Origin: Bythopirellula sp041737835
GTDB lineage: Bacteria; Planctomycetota; Planctomycetia; Pirellulales; Lacipirellulaceae
Assembly: GCA_041737835.1 (NCBI GenBank)
Contig: JBGSQY010000001.1
Direction: 5' to 3' (one strand)
DNA length: 64,000 nt
In this document: positions 10,268-18,729 of the stretch, in pieces
Layout of the letters: every line of letters begins with the position of its first letter
How positions within the stretch are numbered: position 1 is the stretch's first letter
Notes under the pieces: generated by a model
Told to the model about the DNA's origin: nothing
Seen by the model: only the letters and a program-made list of their open reading frames with translations
Databases searched by the model: none
Position numbers and translations under genes: made by a program

Positions 10268-10726
10268 ATGTCTCACAACAAAGGCAAGTTGCAATTCTCT
10301 CTTAAGGAAGCATTTGTTAAATGGACTGTATGGCTCGGTGTCATCCTTTGGTTGTCGTCGCTGTTTGTGCCGACAGGAATAAAAGGTGATGACAACTACA
10401 GGGGTATTGAATTACTGATTGGGGCAATCGTACTCACTTGTGCTGGTTCAACAGCAGCAGGTAATTTGTATTTGCTGTTTAGTGTAATTGGGGTTCTGTT
10501 ACAAATACTGATGCTAACAGCGCTGGTGTTTTGGTTTGGGGATAGTCGGCGCGTACTCTTGATGCGTGGCGTCTCAATATTGCTGGTTTCAGGTGCATTT
10601 ATTTTTAAGTTAGCAGAACATGAACTATTTGATGCCACGGATTTCGGATTTAAGGCCTGGATAAGTTCGTTTCTGTTTGTTGGCCTAGCGATCTTCACTT
10701 ACTCTTTTATGTTGCGGGACGAATAG
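10268..10726 (+). CDS. Membrane protein with four to five helices, unknown
   Basis: From the ATG at 10268 (MSHNKGKLQF) the product is 152 residues with hydrophobic segments that begin at WTVWLGVILWL and continue through GIELLIGAIVLTCAG, YLLFSVIGVLLQILML, VLLMRGVSILLVSG and SSFLFVGLAIFTYSF. An upstream ATG at 10202 in the same frame would start inside a dispersed repeat and add a polar stretch, so the later start is preferred, although no strong ribosome site is visible. Codon use is AT-richer than the core genes. No family recognised; it probably belongs with the accessory DNA around it. Confidence 0.6.
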   Translation: MSHNKGKLQFSLKEAFVKWTVWLGVILWLSSLFVPTGIKGDDNYRGIELLIGAIVLTCAGSTAAGNLYLLFSVIGVLLQILMLTALVFWFGDSRRVLLMRGVSILLVSGAFIFKLAEHELFDATDFGFKAWISSFLFVGLAIFTYSFMLRDE

Positions 10727-10907
10727 CGTGCTCTCTACAGGCAATTTTTCCTGCTGTTTGCCATTGTTGTGAGAGGCTTTTCCTATCTGAGTCATAGCGA
10801 CGGCCTTTGTTGTTTCGGATAAGAATAATTTGTCGGCGCTATTTTGTCGCCGGTCAAGTGCTGATAGCTTTGGTTTAATAGGTTAGTTATCGTTCGAGAA
10901 TCAAGCC

Positions 10908-11267
10908 ATGATTAATACGTCTCCGTTTTGCAACTTGGTTGTTCTGCGAAGTCGAGATCTCGATCAAGCACATTTATTTTACAGTGCTTTGGGGTTGAGC
11001 TTTGTCCGTCATGCGCATGGTAAGGGGCCAGAGCATCTTGCTAGCGAAGTTGATGGGCATGTGTTTGAGATTTATCCCTTACAGAACGAAGGTGGCATCA
11101 CCAGCGCTACACGGGTTGGATTTGCAGTATCATCGGTTGACGATGCTTACAAGGCTGTTGTGGGCGCTGGGGGGAGTTCAATATCTGAACCTGCCGATGC
11201 TCCCTGGGGACGCCGGGCGGTGGTCGTTGATCCGGATGGTCATCGCGTTGAATTGACGGCCAAGTAA
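10908..11267 (+). CDS. VOC (glyoxalase/bleomycin-resistance) family protein
   Basis: A 119-residue protein with the paired beta-alpha-beta-beta-beta modules of the vicinal oxygen chelate fold. The first half has LVVLRSRDLDQAHLFYSALG, the second has VGFAVSSVDDAYKAV and ends with VVDPDGHRVEL, whose Glu is the usual metal ligand. A second ligand Glu is seen in HVFEIYP. Single-module proteins of this length act as dimers. Members include lyases, dioxygenases and antibiotic-binding proteins; the substrate cannot be told from sequence. It stands alone, convergent with the minus-strand glycine-zipper gene. Confidence 0.85.
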   Translation: MINTSPFCNLVVLRSRDLDQAHLFYSALGLSFVRHAHGKGPEHLASEVDGHVFEIYPLQNEGGITSATRVGFAVSSVDDAYKAVVGAGGSSISEPADAPWGRRAVVVDPDGHRVELTAK

Positions 11268-11345
11268 GGATACGAATTCCGCTTCTCTATCACACCGCGG
11301 CTGATAATAAGGTGCCAAAGTATTATCACGAGAGTTGGAGTGTGG

Positions 11346-11387
11346 CACGACATTCCATGTCGTGATTGGATTCGACACGGAGTGTCG
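11346..11387. repeat. Two tandem short hairpins
   Basis: CACGACA-ttcca-TGTCGTG (11346-11364) and CGACAC-gga-GTGTCG (11373-11387) are perfect stems between convergent genes. Both look like parts of a dispersed palindromic repeat rather than terminators, since no T-run follows. Confidence 0.5.
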
Positions 11388-11435
11388 ATCTACTCATTTC
11401 CAAGTAGGGAAGGCCTCTATATCTTTCCAGAAAAA

Positions 11436-11464
11436 GTGTCGGGAGTCTTTAGGACTCCCGACAC
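11436..11464. terminator. Perfect 12-bp stem between convergent genes
   Basis: GTGTCGGGAGTC-tttag-GACTCCCGACAC is a perfect inverted repeat, with AAAAA just before it and CTTATC after. Read on the minus strand the stem is followed by a short U-run, so it could end transcription of the minus-strand gene at 11490, and perhaps of the VOC gene on the other strand. Confidence 0.55.
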
Positions 11465-11489
11465 CTTATCAATGGTCGTCGGTTAAAAT

Positions 11490-12032
11490 TCACCGAGGCC
11501 TGTTCGCTGGCGCGGTCTCATCCACATCCCCATAGTGCGCGTCGACGCGGTTCCAAGCATCTCGAACGGCCGGGCGGGCTCGGTCCCAATCAAGCGTCGA
11601 ATTGCCGCGAGACGACTGCCATCTGCTACGAAGGTTTTCTTCGACCGCGTCCCAATTGTCCGTCTCAGCATTACCGCGTGATTCCCAGCCATAGCGATAG
11701 GCGGGGGCCACTTCGGCTTCGTAATCGAGATCAGCGCTATAGTAGTCTCGATTACGATATTCATCGCGCCAATAAGCGGCTTCGGTGGTCGGATCAATTT
11801 TCTCGGCCACTGCTTTGCCAGCGTATCCGCCCGCAACTCCGCCGATGATGGCACCAACTGCCGCGCCGATGGGTCCACCTGCTGCTCCAGCGGCCGCTCC
11901 GGCCGCTGCCCCGCCAGCTGCTGCACCAAGTCCCGCACCGACGGGGTGAGAACCGGGTTCGCCTGTGATCGCGTCAGGGTTCGCATCACGATCGTTTCGC
12001 TTATCTACATTGCGTTGAACTTGCCGTGCCAT
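11490..12032 (-). CDS. Glycine-zipper protein
   Basis: A 180-residue protein. After a charged N terminus of about 30 residues comes a Gly/Ala block (about 31-72: GAGLGAAAGGAAAGAAAGAA, then GGPIGAAVGAIIGGVAGGYA), a typical glycine zipper that packs helices in membranes. The remaining 105 residues are acidic and aromatic, rich in YWRDEYRNRDYY-type sequence and Trp. AAGGAG lies eight bases before the ATG, giving a confident start. No cleavable signal is visible. Glycine-zipper proteins of this layout are often stress-related in other bacteria; that is a family-level hint, not shown here. Confidence 0.75.
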   Translation of the reverse strand: MARQVQRNVDKRNDRDANPDAITGEPGSHPVGAGLGAAAGGAAAGAAAGAAGGPIGAAVGAIIGGVAGGYAGKAVAEKIDPTTEAAYWRDEYRNRDYYSADLDYEAEVAPAYRYGWESRGNAETDNWDAVEENLRSRWQSSRGNSTLDWDRARPAVRDAWNRVDAHYGDVDETAPANRPR

Positions 12033-12284
12033 GGCATTTGCTCCTTGAAAAGTGGAATTGAGTACCTGGGTCGCGAGAGATTCGCTTGATGAAAAGAGAA
12101 GGGCAAATCATGTGCCGATGAAAGCAAGCGACTGAGCATCCGTTTGCGGTGCATTCCGATCTGTGACTGAGCCCAAACGCGCTAGCGTGGGGTTCTTTGA
12201 CGGTTGAACACGGCAAACCATACGAGACATTTCCAGAACCCTCGGCTAGCGCCTCATGCTCGAAAGGAGCTTTAAAAAAACACT

Positions 12285-13907
12285 CTACTGAGGCTTGCGC
12301 AACGGCCGACCGGCATCGGTGACTGCCAATTGGCCATCATCAATGGCAAGCTGCCCGTTGACTAGCAAGTAATCAACACCCGTGGAAGTTTCAAACGGCG
12401 ATTCAAACGTTGCGAGATCACGGAAAGTTTGCGGATCGAACACGACAACATCGGCGTATTGACCAGGGCGTAAATAGCCGCGGTTCGTGATTCCCAGAAT
12501 CTCCGCGGCGAGTCCCGTGGCGCTGCGAATCGCTTGTTCCAAGGGAATGACTTGTTCTTGAATCGCGTAGCGACCAATCTTGCGGGGGAATGTACCGAAG
12601 CTGCGTGGGTGGGGCCGCGTGCCGTCGTCGATCTTCACGCCACCGTCCGAGGCCGTGGCGACCCAAGGCAAGGTCATCACATAGCGCACGTCGGCCTCAT
12701 CCATGCTGAAGCTCACGCCCGCTTCGTCGCCGGTGCGTAAGATGTCGAGTGCCACGTCGAAGTCGGTGCGATTCTCTTCCTTGGCAATTTCTTCGATGAG
12801 CTTGCCGATCCACTGCGGATACTGCGGGCAACGCGCAACCATAATCCGTCCACGCTTGGCTAGCGATTCTTCGATGATGGGCCGCAACCGCGCGATTTGT
12901 TTCGGATCATTGAGCCGCTTGATGAGAGCTTCGTCGCCCCCTTCGCGTTCTTCATCGGGCAACAACATCGCGGTGATCGACGTGCTGCTGGCGTCATAAG
13001 GGTATTGATCCGCGGTGACGCGCATTCCCTCGGCTTGTGCTTTTTCGATCAAGGCCGCCCCGGCTCGCACCTTGCCCCAGTTCGGTTTGTTGCTGGCTTT
13101 GAAGTGAGAGACGTGCACGGGCAGATTGCCGCTGCGGCCGATGGCCAAGGCTTCTTCGATCGATTCAAGCAGCGTATCCCCTTCGTTGCGGATATGGCTG
13201 GCGTAGAAGCCGCCGTGCTGGCCGACGACTTTGGCCATGGCCGCGATTTCGTCGGTCGTGGCATACGCACTGGGGACGTATTGCAGGCCGGTCGTCATTC
13301 CCCACGCGCCGTCGAGCATTCCCTGTCGAGCGAGGTCAAGCATCTGCTGAAGCTCTTTGTCGGTCGGCGCGCGGCGGGTTTCACCGATCACCTTGGCCCG
13401 GACGCTCCCTTGAGGGATGAGCTGGGCGACGTTAATGCCCGGCGGAGTCTTTTCGAGTTCCTCGTAGTACTGCTTAATGTCGAGGGCACCGCCGCCGCAA
13501 TTGCCAGTGACGAGCGTCGTGCAGCCCTGAGTGAGATAGCAAGCCGACGAGCGTGTTTCCGGAGCGAGGATCGGCCGCGTGGCGGCGGCTTCTCCCGACT
13601 CCTCTTTTTCGGTTTCGAGTTCAAAGTCGCTGTGGTTGTGAAGATCGATAAAGCCGGGGGCGACGATCAAGCCACTGCAGTCGATCGTTTTGCCGACTTT
13701 GTCGGTCGCGAATTTTCCCACAGCGACGATCTTATCGCCGCGGATCGCGACATCGCCGACCTTGGCGGCTTCGCCAGTGCCATCGTGAATGGTGCCCCCC
13801 ACGAGCAAAACGTCGGCATCAATGGGCGCTTCGTCTGCCAATAGATGTGGGCAAACAGATGGCGGAAGCAGAAACAATAGAAACGCACAGATTAGTTTGC
13901 GATGCAT
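12285..13907 (-). CDS. N-acyl-D-amino-acid deacylase-like amidohydrolase, exported
   Basis: A metal-dependent amidohydrolase of about 540 residues. From the ATG at 13907 it starts with a clear signal peptide (HRKLICAFLLFLLPPSVC). A GTG start six codons earlier (13925) is possible but has no ribosome site. The mature protein shows the composite beta-domain start (DVLLVGGTIHDGTGE), the metal pair in FIDLHNHSD, TLVTGNCGGG, the barrel residues in SHIRNEGD and HVSHFKASN, and TADQYPYDAS. This is the D-aminoacylase/dihydroorotase-like branch. The family removes acyl groups from D-amino acids, and an exported enzyme could act on cell-wall or scavenged peptides. The exact substrate is inferred. It lies 84 bases downstream of the beta-barrel gene. 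Confidence 0.85.
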   Translation of the reverse strand: MHRKLICAFLLFLLPPSVCPHLLADEAPIDADVLLVGGTIHDGTGEAAKVGDVAIRGDKIVAVGKFATDKVGKTIDCSGLIVAPGFIDLHNHSDFELETEKEESGEAAATRPILAPETRSSACYLTQGCTTLVTGNCGGGALDIKQYYEELEKTPPGINVAQLIPQGSVRAKVIGETRRAPTDKELQQMLDLARQGMLDGAWGMTTGLQYVPSAYATTDEIAAMAKVVGQHGGFYASHIRNEGDTLLESIEEALAIGRSGNLPVHVSHFKASNKPNWGKVRAGAALIEKAQAEGMRVTADQYPYDASSTSITAMLLPDEEREGGDEALIKRLNDPKQIARLRPIIEESLAKRGRIMVARCPQYPQWIGKLIEEIAKEENRTDFDVALDILRTGDEAGVSFSMDEADVRYVMTLPWVATASDGGVKIDDGTRPHPRSFGTFPRKIGRYAIQEQVIPLEQAIRSATGLAAEILGITNRGYLRPGQYADVVVFDPQTFRDLATFESPFETSTGVDYLLVNGQLAIDDGQLAVTDAGRPLRKPQ

Positions 13908-13991
13908 GGCCAAGAATTGCCTCACGAGGAAAGGGCCAAGTGGTGGAGGGAACCACCATCTTAACGCCGCGGCGGTGAGGGGACCATACGC

Positions 13992-16004
13992 TTAGAATTT
14001 GCGACGAAGCTCGATACGCGCGCCGGTGATGTCGTTGGCATCTTTGATGATGCCGTACATCGCGTCGGCGCGGAGGATGAGCGTGTGGCTCAACGGCTTC
14101 TGATAACGCACGCCAAAGCCATATTCGTCGCCGGGGGCATTGCGAAATTCGGGGCTCCCCATCGTTTGCAGCGCGGCGGCTTCGACGATGAGTTGTTGTT
14201 CGAAGTTATTTCCCAGCAAGTCGACGCCCACTGCGGCACCGTACGTGTTCTGGCCCGAATCATCGAGCGTGGGGTAGCCGGTGAGCAGATCGCTTTCGAA
14301 GTTGATGCCGGTGTTCTTGAGTGGCCCTTGTAAGCGCGCCACGGATTGGGGGTGCCCAAAGCCCGCGAACAGATTCACGTAGGGAATGACGTTGTACGGA
14401 TTGCGGGTGAGGAAACTGTTTTCCATCAAGAGCAACAAGCCATCGGCGGTCCGCTGGCTGCGCGGGCCGCCTTGCCCTGTGTTGGCGATCATTCGCACGG
14501 AGTTAGAAACCAGATTCAAATAGCGGCGGGTATAGCTCGCACCAATGTTGTGGTAACTCCGGCCTTCGTTTTGGGTGTCGTCAAGATAAGCGTAGCCGGC
14601 TTCGATGTAGCCTCCCTTGCTTTCGATGAAGGTGGTGAAGCCCACGACATCGGCCGCACGGGTGCTCCCTTCGAAAGCCAAATTGCTGGTGACTTCGTCG
14701 AAACCGACGAAGAGGGTCGTGTCGAAGTTCGACCAATCGAGCCACGGGTTATTGCGGGCGGGGATGGTCGCCGCCGCGCCAACGAACGCATCTTCAAACC
14801 AAATGCCGTTCTGAAACACGAGCGGAATCAAACCCACGGCGAACGGCAGGTTGAAGGATGCTTCCTGATTGTTCAAGCCACCCAGGATGTAACCCAGGTC
14901 GCCTTCAAAAAAGAGCGTATCGGTTTGCAGATTCCAAGCATCCCAGGCATCTTCAAATTTGACCGTGCCTTGATCGTAGATTAGTCCGGTGAAATCGTTG
15001 CCGTCGTCGAGTGGGCCGAGGAACATGTGGATCCGCTCGGTGGCTGTGAACGAATAATCAAGTTCGAGATTTAGTCGGTTGCCCCAGACGGTTTGCTCGT
15101 TGCCGATGTTCTGATTGAAAGCGACTGCCGAGCGGAAGTCGCCGTACACATAAAACTTTTTCATCACGAGATTCGTGAGTCCCAGTTCCGTGCCAGAACG
15201 GGGCAGGGGACCGGTGTCGTAAAACGGTAGACCCCATTCGATGGCTGGCCGCTGCACGCGGTCGAGATGCTTGTTGCCATAAATGGCGAGTTCGCCGTTG
15301 GGGTCCCAACCGAAGTTGCCAAAGTAAGGCGGTGGCGTGAAGTCATCGCCGTGGAACTGCGTAGGTGCGCTGCACGGATCGTAAACGTGCTTGCCGACCT
15401 CGAGCGTTGCCCCCTTGAGTTCGGCGGGCGATGGCATGCATTCCCACGGGGGAGCATGGGCCGACACAACTACCGGAGGTATGGGTGCCGTCAAACCATA
15501 GCGAGTTGGCCCGCGCATGTAACCCGGGTCAGCCGGTGGGGGCACGAACAATGGGGTTTGCTCACAATCGGGGCCACAGTTCAAAAGGGGCGGGCCGACA
15601 ATCGGCCGGGTTACCACGGGATAGCCCACGAAAGGACTGAAGAGCAGCGGCGATTCCAACGGCGGCCGCGTCCAGCGGGGCAGGATCGACGAACGATGTC
15701 CGTAGATATTGCCCAAAACGGGTGGCAACGGACGGCATTCGGAGGCAGCGGATTGCTGGTTTGTTGGAGCAGGAGCCGTTGGGCCGTCGGCAGTGGAACT
15801 CACCGGCGGCAGGGGTTCGGGAGTGTCCGCTACCGGCGGCAGCATCGCGAGTCCGGCACTATTCGACGACGGTGATTCCGTCGCAATCGGCGTGTAATAA
15901 AACTGGGCGTATGCCGCGTGGGTGTGAAGCGCAGCAACAGCCAGGAACATGCCGACAATGTGGCAAGCTCGTGCGAATCGCGAGTTGGTGCGGTTACTTG
16001 GCAT
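13992..16004 (-). CDS. Outer-membrane beta-barrel protein, planctomycete type
   Basis: A 670-residue protein with a signal peptide ending near HAAYAQ. Residues to about 230 are Pro-rich and low in structure, with scattered Cys (ECRPLPP, LNCGPDCEQ, PWECMP). From about residue 260 the sequence alternates short hydrophobic and polar strands (YGDFRSAVAF, RLNLELDYSFTATERIHMFL) and ends in IELRRKF, the terminal Phe seen in outer-membrane barrels. It begins only 10 bases after the stop of the five-heme cytochrome gene and has no ribosome site of its own, so the two are probably translationally coupled. No specific porin family can be named with certainty. Confidence 0.75.
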   Translation of the reverse strand: MPSNRTNSRFARACHIVGMFLAVAALHTHAAYAQFYYTPIATESPSSNSAGLAMLPPVADTPEPLPPVSSTADGPTAPAPTNQQSAASECRPLPPVLGNIYGHRSSILPRWTRPPLESPLLFSPFVGYPVVTRPIVGPPLLNCGPDCEQTPLFVPPPADPGYMRGPTRYGLTAPIPPVVVSAHAPPWECMPSPAELKGATLEVGKHVYDPCSAPTQFHGDDFTPPPYFGNFGWDPNGELAIYGNKHLDRVQRPAIEWGLPFYDTGPLPRSGTELGLTNLVMKKFYVYGDFRSAVAFNQNIGNEQTVWGNRLNLELDYSFTATERIHMFLGPLDDGNDFTGLIYDQGTVKFEDAWDAWNLQTDTLFFEGDLGYILGGLNNQEASFNLPFAVGLIPLVFQNGIWFEDAFVGAAATIPARNNPWLDWSNFDTTLFVGFDEVTSNLAFEGSTRAADVVGFTTFIESKGGYIEAGYAYLDDTQNEGRSYHNIGASYTRRYLNLVSNSVRMIANTGQGGPRSQRTADGLLLLMENSFLTRNPYNVIPYVNLFAGFGHPQSVARLQGPLKNTGINFESDLLTGYPTLDDSGQNTYGAAVGVDLLGNNFEQQLIVEAAALQTMGSPEFRNAPGDEYGFGVRYQKPLSHTLILRADAMYGIIKDANDITGARIELRRKF

Positions 16005-16014
16005 AGCGAAACAG

Positions 16015-18408
16015 TTAGCGAATCACGAACTCAAACGACGATTGGTGGAAATCGAGCGTCCATTCCTGCATGGTGCGCATCATCTCGGGGGTCGATTCGC
16101 AGAACCTCATGAAATACATAGGTTCGGTGCGCATTCGCATCCGAAAGCTGAGGCGATATCTGCCAGGTTCCTGGAGCAAGTGAGCGGGAATCTTGTAGGG
16201 AGCACGGCGGGAACCGAGCGGTGCGAGCGAACGGCCCTCCATGCGGATGAACGGCGGATGATTCATCACCGAGATTGGCTGGGCCCCCGGCCGCAGGTAG
16301 GGCAACTGATCGAAGTCGATGTTCACGGGAAGAAAGAACTCGCGATCGGTTCCTTTTGCTCCCGTGATCAGGAACATGGTTTGTAAGTTGAACAACTGCC
16401 AATCGAACGGCAAGCGTTTGTTGCGTACATCGACCGAGTGAATGTCGGCCAGGTCTCCCCAATTGTCTAAGTAGCCCGATTCCCACACGCGCTGTCCGTG
16501 CGGGTTGATCAGCACCACGTTGATCCAGAGTTGCGGTTGGGCTCCCAGTGAGCCCGAAGGCATGTTGTGGCCGTCGTTGGTGTTGGTCACGATGTAGTGC
16601 AATTTGAGATCTTGCCCGCGAGTGAGCGGGGTATCAAAAAATGGTCCATCCACATGCGAGCCATTTTCCATGACCATCTGACGGCTGAGCCGCTTGGCGT
16701 CGAGGCGCTTGAGATTGTCGTCGATGATTTCCCGCGCGTCGTAGCGGTCGTCGGCTTCTTCCCACACCGGCGGGAAAGTGACTTGAATTTGCCCGGCGTC
16801 GACGAGGTCTTCAAATTCTTCCGTGCCCCAACCGGCGCGAAAATCAAAGAGCAACCAATCCTGCACGGTCCAACGCAAGGCATCTTTGTTGTGTGGGAAG
16901 ATGCCGGGATGCGCGATGGAATAGCCGGGACCATAGAAAATATGGTTGGCGTGCTTGCGATGGTTGTTCACCGACTTGTCGTTCACGAGCGCCGCGGGGC
17001 CCACTTCGTAACCGCTCGCTACGCCGGGAATGCGACCCATGTGGCAATCTTGGCACGAGATCCCCTTTTTGCACGCCGGTGAGGCGCGGTATTGTTCCCA
17101 CACGACTTCGAGCTTGATGCCCGGTTGAACGGCCACTTGATGGCACGACACACAGAATTCAGGTTTTGAAAGTTGATCAAAGTAGAAGCCCGCGACGTGC
17201 ATGTCTTGGCCGGGGCCTGGCTCGTCGGGCGAGGTTTTGACTTTGAATTCATTCTTGCGAGCGATCACCTCGGCAACGCCGCTGCCACCGATGGAACCGT
17301 AAACCGGGGCGAAAACGTCGCCTGGCTCGATGCGGCGTTCGCCGTTCACTTTGCCGTAGCGTTCATTCACACGATGGCAGGCCACGCAGGTGACCCCTTC
17401 GCGAACCACTTGGGGGACATCCCAAATTGGCGCTGCGCGGGAGATACCCAAGCTCGTGCCAACGGGCGAGTGACAGCGATAGCAGAAATAACCGATCGTC
17501 CCTTGGGAGAGGTCATAAATTTTCTGCTCGAACTTGTGGAACATGGGAGAGACCGACGCATAGGCGTGGCTCGAGATGCTCCACTCGTCGAAAAGTTTCT
17601 GGTGACATTTCGCGCATTCGAAGGCCGAAGGGTAAAGCGATTCGGCGACGAATTCGCAGTAGGTTTGTTTGTCTTTGGAACCGGCCGATGCTGTCTGTTG
17701 AGGCTTCACGCTATGCGGCGCGAGATTATTGGGCACCGGTGCCGGTGTGAAGGGGCTCACAGGTAGCGGGAGCGATTCTTGGCCGGTCGAGGGTAGGGGC
17801 TTGGGTTCTTCTTGAGGCGTGGGCGTGATGGAATCGTCAGTGGTGACGGGTTGCTCGACATCGGGGAGTTGGATGGGTGTTTCGTCTTCGGTCGGGGGGA
17901 GTTCGATGGGGGGGTGGGGAGGTTGAGTATTGTTCTCAGCACCGCCCGCTGAAGCGGGCTCGCCTGTGGCGGCATCGCTCTTCCAGAGGAGGTCGGGGAC
18001 GCCGTCGAGGAGGTCGTTGGGGTTGCTTGCTGAAGTGGGTTGCGAAATCACGCGGGGTTGCGCGCTCGTGTTCATCGCAACTCTTATAGGGTGCGGATAG
18101 CGGACGCTGGGGACATTCGCGCTGGCGGTCCGAACTTCGGGCGGTACCACTTCACCGCCAAGGGCTTGGGGACCTTCGATGGCTAACACCATCCAACCGG
18201 GGCAGCCGGCCTGCGCGAGCGCTTGCTCGATCTGCCCGAAGTTGTCGTTGGGTAGTTCGCCACTGATGAGTTGGATGTGCGAATCGTCAGTCTGTTCGAG
18301 GATTGATGGCGTCTGTGCATGCCACCAGCCGACGAGCGCGCTCAGTCCCACGACCGCGGCGATCCCCAACCACGTTCTTTCCAATAGGCTTTGCGTGTTT
18401 CGCCTCAT
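16015..18408 (-). CDS. Five-heme c-type cytochrome, membrane-anchored
   Basis: A 797-residue protein with an uncleaved-looking N-terminal helix (WLGIAAVVGLSALVGWW). A Pro-rich linker runs to about 250. Five CxxCH heme sites then follow in a compact region of about 264-455: CAKCH, CYRCH, CVACH, CVSCH and CQDCH, with extra His residues nearby as possible sixth ligands. The last 340 residues hold no CxxCH and look beta-rich (LKLHYIVTNTNDGHNMPSGS). The heme spacing recalls the cytochrome c554/multiheme group that moves electrons in the periplasm. AAGG nine bases before the ATG supports the start. The gene leads a two-gene unit with the outer-membrane barrel, which suggests electron transfer at or across the outer membrane; that is inference. 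Confidence 0.85.
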   Translation of the reverse strand: MRRNTQSLLERTWLGIAAVVGLSALVGWWHAQTPSILEQTDDSHIQLISGELPNDNFGQIEQALAQAGCPGWMVLAIEGPQALGGEVVPPEVRTASANVPSVRYPHPIRVAMNTSAQPRVISQPTSASNPNDLLDGVPDLLWKSDAATGEPASAGGAENNTQPPHPPIELPPTEDETPIQLPDVEQPVTTDDSITPTPQEEPKPLPSTGQESLPLPVSPFTPAPVPNNLAPHSVKPQQTASAGSKDKQTYCEFVAESLYPSAFECAKCHQKLFDEWSISSHAYASVSPMFHKFEQKIYDLSQGTIGYFCYRCHSPVGTSLGISRAAPIWDVPQVVREGVTCVACHRVNERYGKVNGERRIEPGDVFAPVYGSIGGSGVAEVIARKNEFKVKTSPDEPGPGQDMHVAGFYFDQLSKPEFCVSCHQVAVQPGIKLEVVWEQYRASPACKKGISCQDCHMGRIPGVASGYEVGPAALVNDKSVNNHRKHANHIFYGPGYSIAHPGIFPHNKDALRWTVQDWLLFDFRAGWGTEEFEDLVDAGQIQVTFPPVWEEADDRYDAREIIDDNLKRLDAKRLSRQMVMENGSHVDGPFFDTPLTRGQDLKLHYIVTNTNDGHNMPSGSLGAQPQLWINVVLINPHGQRVWESGYLDNWGDLADIHSVDVRNKRLPFDWQLFNLQTMFLITGAKGTDREFFLPVNIDFDQLPYLRPGAQPISVMNHPPFIRMEGRSLAPLGSRRAPYKIPAHLLQEPGRYRLSFRMRMRTEPMYFMRFCESTPEMMRTMQEWTLDFHQSSFEFVIR

Positions 18409-18729
18409 GCAGGTTTGCCTTCTGATGTTCTTGGCCGTGATCTGCTCGGGCAGGTAATAAGTAGACGAGGGCCGATTGCTAGCACCCTCTGCCGGGGCAT
18501 TCGGCTGTTCAAGTTGATCGAACCGTTAGGAGCAGCAATCTGAGAACTTTCAGTACAACCGTTACAGCTTCACATGCGGCGAATCGCCACGGTGGCAGCG
18601 AATGAGAGTTCAAGTGACCTCTGAAATTGCAGTATTTCCGAGTTTTGCTGCGCATTTTCGGGAATTGGTCATGCTGTAATTGCAGGATAGAATGCAAGTT
18701 CTCGTCCTACACACTTTTCCGAGGTGAGC
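18409..18729. other. Divergent intergenic region
   Basis: About 320 bases between the minus-strand cytochrome gene and the plus-strand PSCyt1/DUF1549 gene. It must hold promoters for both. The only clear structure is the pair of related palindromes at 18621-18632 and 18674-18685. Confidence 0.6.
18621..18685. promoter_or_regulatory. Twin 12-bp palindromes, candidate operator
   Basis: CTGAAATTGCAG (18621-18632) and CTGTAATTGCAG (18674-18685) share the symmetric pattern CTG-n-AATT-n-CAG. The two starts are 53 bases apart, close to five helical turns, so a regulator could bind both on one face. They lie 45-110 bases before the downstream gene. No regulator is identified. Confidence 0.45.

Noticed and set aside
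12897..13844. Plus-strand frame of 315 codons
   Set aside because: It lies wholly antisense to the amidohydrolase, whose motifs are clear.
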